From assembly GCA_002722255.1 (NCBI GenBank), contig PBLD01000003.1:197336-261335 (forward strand): a stretch of DNA of 64,000 nt, in the 5' to 3' direction. The notes under the pieces are model-generated. The model had not been told where the DNA came from. It saw only the letters and a program-made list of their open reading frames with translations, and did not search any database. The DNA is from Winogradskyella sp. Lineage in GTDB: Bacteria > Bacteroidota > Bacteroidia > Flavobacteriales > Flavobacteriaceae. The position numbers and the translations under genes were made by a program. Shown piece by piece: positions 57,468 through 64,000 of this stretch. Numbering within the stretch: position 1 is the first letter of the stretch; every line of letters begins with the position of its first letter.

Positions 57468-58152
57468 TTTTTGGTTTGCGGTTATCTGTTTTAAAGCTAA
57501 TACCAACTTGTATTCTGTTAAGATTGTTTTTACGAATATGTTGCTTTAAGTAACCTATTTGTAGTTGTGAGTGGCTAGTGACTTTAAAGCCAAAACCTGT
57601 GTAAAATCTGTTTTCATGAAATACCTGATCTTGAAAATTTACAAAAGGTTCTTCTGAAACGTTTATGAAAACAGTATTACTCAAATTATATTTCAAACTT
57701 AATCTATATCTAAATCTGTTTTGAAGTTCATTTCTGTTTGAAAAGTCTAAAAAGCGTTGCTCAAATCTTGCTCTATGTTGAATACTTAATTTAGATTTTT
57801 TTTGATTATATGTGTACTGTTCATAAACACGATGCTCGTGTACGTTGGGTTGATGGTCAAATTCAAAAACAGTATCTATATCTAAATAAGCATAGGCTAA
57901 CCCTAAGGTCTGATTATTCTTTAAGTGATAATTTCCACGTAAGGAGATATAAGCCAAGTTATAATTTGAAGACGCTTCATAAAATCGTAATTCAGCCCAT
58001 GGGTTTAAGCTAAAACGCTCGTTTAATCTATGATGACTCCCATAAGTATACCAAGAGCCTAAATGATTTTCTGATGGATTTTGGGCGCTGAGGTTGGTTG
58101 AAATTAGAGTTAAAAATACAATCGTTAGTAGAATTCTCATTTGACTTTTCAT
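57448..58152 (-). CDS. DUF2490 domain protein, predicted outer membrane beta-barrel
   Basis: The 234-residue protein has a signal peptide (MRILLTIVFLTLISTNLSA, starting at the internal ATG). The body is rich in alternating aromatic and polar residues: LGSWYTYGSHHRLNERFSL, WAELRFYEASSNYNLAYISL, KLSIQHRARFEQRFLDFSN, and YTGFGFKVTSHSQLQIGYLK. This suits an outer membrane beta-barrel of the DUF2490 family. The pore or ligand is unknown. The stop overlaps the convergent gene. Confidence 0.87.
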   Translation of the reverse strand: MKSQMRILLTIVFLTLISTNLSAQNPSENHLGSWYTYGSHHRLNERFSLNPWAELRFYEASSNYNLAYISLRGNYHLKNNQTLGLAYAYLDIDTVFEFDHQPNVHEHRVYEQYTYNQKKSKLSIQHRARFEQRFLDFSNRNELQNRFRYRLSLKYNLSNTVFINVSEEPFVNFQDQVFHENRFYTGFGFKVTSHSQLQIGYLKQHIRKNNLNRIQVGISFKTDNRKPKTTLAQL

Positions 58153-58190
58153 CTTTATTATTTGAGAATTAGAGTTCAGTTAAGGTAATG

Positions 58191-58218
58191 AAAAAGAGGA
58201 GCTCCAAGAGAGCTCCTC
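58191..58218 (-). terminator. Terminator of pckA
   Basis: GAGGAGCTC, loop CAAGA, GAGCTCCTC is a 9-bp GC-rich hairpin with an A-run on its left, read as T-run on the minus strand. It is 16 bp downstream of the pckA stop. Confidence 0.9.
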
Positions 58219-58233
58219 CTTGTCATGGAATTA

Positions 58234-59871
58234 TTAAACATGGTCTGTTAAATGATGGTGCTCATCAATTAATGGACCTCCTTCTATAATTTGTTCAGAA
58301 GCTTCACTTGCAAATTTTTCAAAATTTAAGTGGAATGAGTGCGCTAATTGAATAGCTTTACTGATGTAAGCTCCTTTTTGTAACCAAGTATTCATTGGGT
58401 CTAACATTTCTGATGGAACGTTAGGAATGTATTTTGGCATGTACAATCCGAAAATTGGATGTTGTTCGTAGTCAACGTTGTCTAATTCACCATTAAGAAT
58501 GGCAGTAATCATCGCTCTTGTATATTTTAGTTTAATACGAGAACCAACACCGTAAGGTCCGCCACTCCAACCAGTGTTCAGTAACCAAACATTAACACCA
58601 GCTTCTTGCATTTTGCTACTTAGCATTTCGGCATACTTAGTTGGATGTAATGGCATAAATGGCTCACCAAAACAAGCAGAGAATGAAGGGACAGGTTCTG
58701 TAATACCTGCTTCTGTACCAGCTACTTTAGCAGTATATCCAGAGATAAAGTGGTATGCAGCCTGGCCAGGAGTTAATTTAGATACAGGAGGTAAAACACC
58801 AAATGCATCACAGGTTAAGAAGAATATATTCTTAGGATTATCTGCATAAGAAGGTTGCTGAATATTATCTATGTGGTAAATAGGATAACTCACACGTGTA
58901 TTTTGTGTAATACTACTATCCATATAATCTACTTCGCCATTATCTTTAAAGATTACATTCTCTAAAATAGCTCCAGGCTTAATAGCTCTGTAAATATCTG
59001 GTTCTTTTTCTTCAGTTAAATCAATCACTTTAGCGTAGCAACCACCTTCAAAATTGAAGATTCTGTTTTCAGCGGTCCAACCATGCTCATCATCACCAAT
59101 TAATTTTCTGTTAGGATCAGCAGATAGTGTCGTTTTACCAGTACCTGATAAACCAAAGAAAATAGCTGTTTCACCATCTTCACCAACATTCGCAGAACAG
59201 TGCATTGGTAGTACGTTTTTATCAACAGGAAGTATCATGTTTAAAGCAGAAAAAATCCCTTTTTTAATTTCGCCTGTGTACGCAGAACCACCTACTAATG
59301 CTATTTTTTTAGTGAAGTTTAAGATTGAAAAATTGCCTTGTCTTAAGCCATATTTTTTTGGCTCTGGACACTCATAACCAGGTGCACAAAGCACTAACCA
59401 TTCTTCTTCAAAGTTTTCAAGTTCTTCAGCAGTAGGTCTTAAAAACATATTGAAAACAAACATATTAGACCAAGGATATTCTGTTACAGTTCTAACTCCC
59501 ATTTTGTATTCTGGGTCAGCACCTACAAAACCATCACGTACGTAAATTTCTTTACCACTCAAGTATTTTTCTATTTCACCTTGTAAATAGTCGAAATTTT
59601 CTGGTGATATAGCCTTATTAGTTTTTCCCCACCAAACTCTATCTTTTGTATAATCATCTTTTACTAAGAATCTATCTTGAGGAGAGCGTCCTGTAAATTT
59701 TCCGGTATTAATGGCTAAGGTACCATTAGCAGTTTCTTTACCCATTCCTTTTTCAAGGGTAATGGTTTGTAATTCTTCAGGAGAAAGATTCCAATGTGCC
59801 TTGGTGTCTTTCAGTCCGTACTTTGTAAGGTCTCTAGTTTTCATAATCGGATCTTTTAATAATGTTTCCAT
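58234..59871 (-). CDS. pckA: Phosphoenolpyruvate carboxykinase (ATP)
   Basis: The 545-residue enzyme converts oxaloacetate and ATP to PEP, the first step of gluconeogenesis. It has the P-loop GLSGTGKTTLS (240-250), GGSAYTGEIKKGIFSALNMI, the metal and substrate block DDEHGWTAENRIFNFEGGCY, and NTGWSGGPYGVGSRIKLKYT. The length is typical of the ATP type. An ATG at codon 10 (MKTRDLTKYG) is another possible start. It lies 12 bp downstream of the SLC13 permease gene, so both may share a transcript. Confidence 0.96.
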   Translation of the reverse strand: METLLKDPIMKTRDLTKYGLKDTKAHWNLSPEELQTITLEKGMGKETANGTLAINTGKFTGRSPQDRFLVKDDYTKDRVWWGKTNKAISPENFDYLQGEIEKYLSGKEIYVRDGFVGADPEYKMGVRTVTEYPWSNMFVFNMFLRPTAEELENFEEEWLVLCAPGYECPEPKKYGLRQGNFSILNFTKKIALVGGSAYTGEIKKGIFSALNMILPVDKNVLPMHCSANVGEDGETAIFFGLSGTGKTTLSADPNRKLIGDDEHGWTAENRIFNFEGGCYAKVIDLTEEKEPDIYRAIKPGAILENVIFKDNGEVDYMDSSITQNTRVSYPIYHIDNIQQPSYADNPKNIFFLTCDAFGVLPPVSKLTPGQAAYHFISGYTAKVAGTEAGITEPVPSFSACFGEPFMPLHPTKYAEMLSSKMQEAGVNVWLLNTGWSGGPYGVGSRIKLKYTRAMITAILNGELDNVDYEQHPIFGLYMPKYIPNVPSEMLDPMNTWLQKGAYISKAIQLAHSFHLNFEKFASEASEQIIEGGPLIDEHHHLTDHV

Positions 59872-59883
59872 GAGTTAAAAATT

Positions 59884-61722
59884 TTAAAATGGCCAAATCA
59901 ATGGCACTAAGGTTAATGTTGTTATTAAAAAGAGTAGAAGCAAAGGTGCACCTACCTTTACGTAATCAATAAATTTGTAGCCTCCTGCAGTCATAACCAT
60001 AGCATTTGTTGTTGTGCCAACAGGTGTTAAAAATGCAGTTGAAGCACTTATAGCAACTGCTATCATAAAAGGTGCCGCAGATAGATTTAATGTGTTTGCT
60101 GTAATAATGACAATTGGCGCCATTAAAACTGCAGTTGCGGAATTGTTTATAACTTGGCTAAATGATGTTGTGAGAAGAAAAACACCACCAAGTAGTACAA
60201 TAGGGTGTAAACTACCTAAGGCATTTACCAATCCGTCAGCTATGAGTTTTGCAGTTCCGGTTTTTTGAAGTGCTAATCCCATAGGAATCATAGCTGCAAT
60301 CATAACTACACTTACCCAACTAATTCCTTTATATGCTTTTGATATTGGTACACATCCTGTAATTAGTATTATACCTGCAGAAATGAGTGCGGCTATTGCG
60401 CCAGGAACAATTTTAAAAACTAATAAAGCAATCATAAGTACAAGAGCAAAAAGTGCTATATAAGACTTATGAGTAATATTGGTAACGGTTTTAGCTATAC
60501 CCTCTGGACTGCCTATAATAACAAGATTTTCATGATAAGATTTTAATTGCTCAATGTCACTCCAAATGCCTCTTATTAAGAACGCATCACCTGCTTTAAC
60601 AACAATTTCTCTGTCTGTAAAAGGTTTATTATTTCTAGAAGCAGCCATAAGTTGAACACCAAACCTTCTAAAGTATCTACCAATTCTTAATTTTCTACCC
60701 ACTAAAGTAGAGTTTGGTGTTACTATAATTTCGGTCATACCAACTTCTTGATTAATTAAGTTATTACGAAGCTCGTCCTTAATAGACTCTAGAGGTAACA
60801 ATCCTAATCTAAATTTTATCATTAAAGCATTAATAGCTTCTGTGCTTCCTTTGACAGTTATAATATCATGATATTTAAATTCGGTTTCGTTTGAAGGAAA
60901 TTCAATAAAAGGTTCGTTTCCCTTTAAAACATTAGGGTGACGACGCTTTATTCTAAGTATGGAGATTTGATGATTATCTTCAAAATTCCACTCTCCAATA
61001 TGTGTACCGAGTAGAGGAGATACAGAACGTACTCTTAATCGGTAATAATCACCTTCTACTTTATAAGCTTCAATCCATTTATGAAGCGTCGTACTAATAT
61101 CCACTGGTTTGTTATTAGTCTTGTTTTTAGGAAGTAATTTGTACCCAACAAATCTAAAGTAGAGTAGAGCAATTAATAAAAGAGGAAGGCCAATTAACCC
61201 AAACTCAAAAAACGAAAAACCTTCTAAACCACTTTCTAGCATGGTATTATTAACAATAATGTTTGGTGGAGTACCTGTTAATGTGAGTAATCCACCAGTA
61301 TTAGAACCAAATGCAACAGGCATTAGCAATTTAGAAGGAAGCGTTCCAATGTTCCAAGCAGAAGATATCGTTACAGGCATTAACGTTGCTACGGTACCAG
61401 TATTACTTACAACGCCAGAAAGTAAGCCAGAGCCTAAAGTTGTAATCAGTAAAAGTTTTGTAACACTCTTACCAGCCATTTTAATAAATTTTTGTCCTGC
61501 CAAAGCTGTCCATCCAGTTTGAGATAATCCTTCTCCTATAATAAATAATGAAGCAATCATAATTACCGTTGGATTGCTAAAGCCGCTAAGTGTTTCTTGT
61601 AAATCTAAAATCCCAAATAGAAATAGACTTAGCATAGAAATTAGTGCAATAATATCTGGAGTGAATTTTCCCCAGATAAAAAGAAGAATTGTAACAGTTA
61701 GGATGATAAGCATTAGGCTCAT
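59884..61722 (-). CDS. SLC13 family permease with TrkA-C domains
   Basis: The 612-residue protein has SLC13/DASS membrane halves with VVSNTGTVATLMPVTISSAW, FGSNTGGLLTLTGTPPNIIV, then two RCK-C/TrkA-C domains (about 220-400), and a second half with FSQVINNSATAVLMAPIVII and TPVGTTTNAMVMTAG. It should take up sulfate or dicarboxylates with Na+. Its position before pckA suggests a C4-dicarboxylate such as succinate or malate, feeding gluconeogenesis. The exact substrate is not decided. Confidence 0.92.
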   Translation of the reverse strand: MSLMLIILTVTILLFIWGKFTPDIIALISMLSLFLFGILDLQETLSGFSNPTVIMIASLFIIGEGLSQTGWTALAGQKFIKMAGKSVTKLLLITTLGSGLLSGVVSNTGTVATLMPVTISSAWNIGTLPSKLLMPVAFGSNTGGLLTLTGTPPNIIVNNTMLESGLEGFSFFEFGLIGLPLLLIALLYFRFVGYKLLPKNKTNNKPVDISTTLHKWIEAYKVEGDYYRLRVRSVSPLLGTHIGEWNFEDNHQISILRIKRRHPNVLKGNEPFIEFPSNETEFKYHDIITVKGSTEAINALMIKFRLGLLPLESIKDELRNNLINQEVGMTEIIVTPNSTLVGRKLRIGRYFRRFGVQLMAASRNNKPFTDREIVVKAGDAFLIRGIWSDIEQLKSYHENLVIIGSPEGIAKTVTNITHKSYIALFALVLMIALLVFKIVPGAIAALISAGIILITGCVPISKAYKGISWVSVVMIAAMIPMGLALQKTGTAKLIADGLVNALGSLHPIVLLGGVFLLTTSFSQVINNSATAVLMAPIVIITANTLNLSAAPFMIAVAISASTAFLTPVGTTTNAMVMTAGGYKFIDYVKVGAPLLLLFLITTLTLVPLIWPF

Positions 61723-62032
61723 AAAGTTAAGTACTTTTAAATCTTAGGGTAAAGTTAAAGTCAAACTGTGCCAATAATTATGACTAATGTCATGCTTTTT
61801 AGGATTTACCAATTATTCAATTTTTAATAGTTTTAAGGGATGCAATTCAAAGAAAGTTTAAACGAAACCGTTTGCGAAATAGAAAGGAGATGAAATTCTA
61901 CATCCTTTTTAATATTTTTGACATCCGAAAAAGGTGAAAACCATATAAAATATCCATTATTTATTCTTAAAGAGATGTCAGAATGATATTTTTGGATATA
62001 CCATTTGAGTATTAAAACGAGAGAGATTACGT
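61723..62032. other. Intergenic region between divergent SLC13 and bshB1 genes
   Basis: This 310-bp AT-rich stretch separates two divergent genes and must contain both promoters. I see no hairpin terminator, RNA gene or exact TAnnTTTG with correct -33 spacing. Short reading frames overlap bshB1 or lack protein-like composition. Confidence 0.6.
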
Positions 62033-62755
62033 ATGAAATTAGATATTTTAGCCATAGGCGCACATCCTGATGATGTCGAATTAGGTTGTGGCGCTACAAT
62101 TGCAAAAGAAGTAGCAAATGGCAAAAAAGTTGGAATTATAGATTTAACAAGAGGAGAACTTGGAACACGTGGTACAGCAGATACCAGAGATGAGGAGTCT
62201 TTTAACGCAGCTAAGATTCTTAGTGTAGCGATGCGCACTAATATGGAGTTTGCCGATGGTTTTTTTATTAATAATAAAGAGCACCAAATAGAACTTATAA
62301 AAGAAATACGTAAGTATAGACCAGAAATTGTTTTATGTAATGCTATTGATGACAGACATATAGATCATGCAAAAGGGAGTAAGCTTGTTAGTGATGCTTG
62401 TTTTTTAAGTGGATTACGAAAAATTGATACTAAACATAATGATGGAGACAATTGGCAAGAGCCTTGGAGACCTAAGGTGGTTTATCATTACATACAGTGG
62501 AAAGATTTAGAACCAGACATTATAGTTGATGTTACTGGTTATATTGAAAAGAAGATGGAAGCTGTTTTGGCTTACAAGACTCAATTTTTTGATCCGGAAA
62601 GTAAAGAGCCAGAAACACCAATTTCTAGTAAAAACTTTACAGATAGTATTATTTACAGAGCAAGAAATGCCGGAAGATTAATTGGTACGGAATATGGTGA
62701 AGGATATACCGTAGAACGCTATCCTGCAGTAGATTCTTTATTTGATTTAAAATAA
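62033..62755 (+). CDS. bshB1: Bacillithiol biosynthesis deacetylase BshB1
   Basis: The 240-residue zinc deacetylase of the LmbE/PIG-L family has AIGAHPDDVELGCGATIAKE, then RGELGTRGTADTRDEESFNA, NAIDDRHIDHAKGSKLVSDA, which are the BshB1 blocks with metal ligands His and Asp. It removes acetyl from GlcNAc-malate in bacillithiol synthesis. Bacillithiol is the main thiol in many Bacteroidota. It is upstream of tRNA-His, with an independent promoter between them. Confidence 0.95.
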   Translation: MKLDILAIGAHPDDVELGCGATIAKEVANGKKVGIIDLTRGELGTRGTADTRDEESFNAAKILSVAMRTNMEFADGFFINNKEHQIELIKEIRKYRPEIVLCNAIDDRHIDHAKGSKLVSDACFLSGLRKIDTKHNDGDNWQEPWRPKVVYHYIQWKDLEPDIIVDVTGYIEKKMEAVLAYKTQFFDPESKEPETPISSKNFTDSIIYRARNAGRLIGTEYGEGYTVERYPAVDSLFDLK

Positions 62756-62767
62756 GTTGAGAAAACC

Positions 62768-62799
62768 TTTTGTAGAAATAAGTAAATAATTTACATTTG
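62768..62799 (+). promoter_or_regulatory. Promoter of tRNA-His
   Basis: TTTTG (62768-62772) and TACATTTG (62792-62799) are separated by exactly 19 bp, the Bacteroidota -33/-7 consensus. The tRNA begins 18 bp later. Confidence 0.9.
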
Positions 62800-62816
62800 C
62801 AATCCTAATCAAAAAT

Positions 62817-62891
62817 GGTGGTTGTAGCTCAGTTGGTTAGAGCGCTGGTTTGTGGTACCAGATGTCGTGGGTTCGAGTCCCATCTTCCACC
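62817..62891 (+). tRNA. tRNA-His (GTG)
   Basis: The cloverleaf begins with the extra G of tRNA-His (G-1 at 62817, opposite C73 at 62891). D-arm is TAGCTCAGTTGGTTAGAGC, the anticodon loop is TTGTGGT (anticodon GTG), and the T-arm is GTGGG-TTCGAGT-CCCAT. The acceptor strands GTGGTTG and CTTCCAC pair except for U5-U68 and U6-U67. CCA is not encoded. A terminator hairpin follows. Confidence 0.94.
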
Positions 62892-62900
62892 CAAAAAGAT

Positions 62901-62930
62901 AAAGCCTTTCAGAAATGAAAGGCTTTTTTT
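62901..62930 (+). terminator. Terminator of tRNA-His
   Basis: AAAGCCTTTCA, loop GAAA, TGAAAGGCTTT plus further T residues is an 11-bp hairpin with T-run, 9 bp after the tRNA. Confidence 0.9.
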
Positions 62931-62954
62931 GTACTATCTATTTTAAAGCGGTAG

Positions 62955-64000
62955 TTATTCTGTAGCTTTATCAACAATGGGTTTGTTTTCTCTATTCGCA
63001 ATTTCCCATGCTGTATGAAACACTAAACGAGTTCTATTTTCTAGCAAGTCGTATTCAATCTTATCTGGAGTATCACTAGGCTGGTGGTAATCATCGTGTG
63101 TACCGTTAAAATAGAATATTACCGGTATGTTATTTTTTGCAAAGTTGTAGTGGTCAGATCTATAATAAAAACGATTAGGGTCATTATCATCATTGTATGT
63201 GTAGTCTAATTCTACATTGCAGTATTTTTTATTCACTTCTTCTGAAATGTTATGTAAATCAGTACTCAACTTATCACTACCTATTAAATAAATGTAGTTG
63301 CGGTCTCCTTCTTTTCTTTTAGGATCTGATCTACCTATCATGTCAATATTAAGATCAGCTACAGTATTTTCTAAAGGGAAAATAGGATCATTATCTGTAT
63401 AATGTCTAGAGCCTAAAAGCCCTTTTTCTTCGCCAGTTACATGAAGAAAAAGAATAGAACGTTTTGGGCCATGACCAGACTTTTCAGCTATTTTAAAAGC
63501 TTCAGCGATTTCTAGAATTGCCACAGTACCAGAGCCGTCATCATCAGCACCATTATAAACTTCACCATTTTTAATACCTTCATGATCTAAGTGCGCTGAG
63601 ATTACAACAATCTCATTTGGTTTTGTAGATCCTTTAATGTAGGCTACTACGTTTTCAGAAGTTATTTGTTCAGATTTATTTTCTATTTCTAAATTTAAAT
63701 CGGTTTTAAGTGTTTTAGTTTTATCATCTTCAAGTATTGAAGGGTGCAATGCTTTAGCTAAATTTTCATTTATCATTAGCATCATCATTTCATCATCGTT
63801 ACTTTTTAAGGATAAACGACCAGAAGTTCCACTTTCTGCCTGTCTTTGGTAATAAGGAGCATATCTAACGAACATGTAAGAATCTAAAAGCATAAGTCCT
63901 TTAGCACCATTTTCTATGGCAGCATCTCTTTTGCTAGATAGAGACTGACGACCACTAGACCATTTAGTATCTTCTGCATTTCCTGTTGTTACATAATTGC
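62955..64000 (-). CDS. M28 family metallopeptidase, partial at the right edge
   Basis: The reading frame is open through base 64000, so the N-terminus lies outside the window. The visible part has ENGAKGLMLLDS, typical of a protease-associated domain, then the M28 zinc site: VVISAHLDHEG, NGADDDGSGTVAILEIAEAF, VTGEEKGLLGSRHY, LNIDMIGRSDP, and SDHYNFAKNNIPVIFYFNG near the end. It is an aminopeptidase-like zinc enzyme, probably exported. An internal ATG at 63893 is not the start. Confidence 0.9.
   Translation of the reverse strand, partial: NYVTTGNAEDTKWSSGRQSLSSKRDAAIENGAKGLMLLDSYMFVRYAPYYQRQAESGTSGRLSLKSNDDEMMMLMINENLAKALHPSILEDDKTKTLKTDLNLEIENKSEQITSENVVAYIKGSTKPNEIVVISAHLDHEGIKNGEVYNGADDDGSGTVAILEIAEAFKIAEKSGHGPKRSILFLHVTGEEKGLLGSRHYTDNDPIFPLENTVADLNIDMIGRSDPKRKEGDRNYIYLIGSDKLSTDLHNISEEVNKKYCNVELDYTYNDDNDPNRFYYRSDHYNFAKNNIPVIFYFNGTHDDYHQPSDTPDKIEYDLLENRTRLVFHTAWEIANRENKPIVDKATE

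Noticed and set aside
61833-62238. Reading frames on the minus strand between SLC13 and bshB1
   Set aside because: They overlap the start of bshB1 on the opposite strand and lack protein-like features.
1-64000. CRISPR array, prophage or insertion sequence
   Set aside because: No regularly spaced repeats, transposase, integrase or phage structural genes were found. The only mobile-like sequence is the hairpin pair at 28476-28629.

Overview
The window looks like chromosome of a marine Flavobacteriaceae bacterium (Bacteroidota; close to genera such as Lacinutrix, Olleya, Winogradskyella or Psychroserpens). This rests on the AT-rich sequence, the lack of Shine-Dalgarno-like leaders, promoters of the Bacteroidota type (TTG, 19 bp, TAnnTTTG, seen before both tRNA genes and the HU gene), and families typical of the group (DUF4290, DUF4836-like, DUF2911, Lacal_2735, BshB1, fused ResB/CcsA). 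No IS element, prophage or CRISPR array was seen.

Layout. 0.2-7.6 kb (+): a metallo-beta-lactamase-fold hydrolase and an AraC regulator, then a run of small-molecule enzymes (acetyltransferase, two cupins, a Tat-signal zinc alcohol dehydrogenase, aldo/keto reductase, tautomerase, DUF2255, EamA exporter) that resembles a carbonyl detoxification operon. 7.8-11.3 kb (+): a lipoprotein plus a small ABC transporter. 11.4-20 kb: tRNA-Met, housekeeping genes (class IV aminotransferase, AlgH, HU, fmt, recQ, murA).

20-34.1 kb (all -): the standout region. Two adjacent transcription units contain four photolyase/cryptochrome-family proteins of different lineages: a class I CPD photolyase, an unusual FAD-binding paralogue, an FeS-BCP-type protein without the usual cluster cysteines, and cryptochrome DASH. 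With them are folE, TspO, SRPBCC, glutathione peroxidase, two Rossmann/SDR proteins, a TIGR03643 protein, DUF2256, flavin reductase, an ABC1/UbiB kinase and a TetR-like regulator. The two units start at promoters with the same layout: a -7 box, CAAAAT, then GTTTAAC-N14-GTTAAAC. This points to one regulon of about 18 genes, probably for light or UV stress.

34.1-37.1 kb (-): an arsenic resistance operon (arsR, arsM, arsC, acr3). 37.3-50 kb: DUF2911; a PIG-L / sodium symporter / oxidoreductase operon; corA with a short orphan relative of the ActC/NrfD C-terminus; MscS; and the Maf-UbiA-KdsC-DUF2520 block. 50-64 kb: truncated globin, MscL, fused cytochrome c biogenesis protein, small membrane proteins, MATE, a trans-sulfuration enzyme, pckA, an SLC13 permease, bshB1, tRNA-His, and an M28 peptidase cut by the right edge. 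Bases 1-203 hold no recognisable gene.
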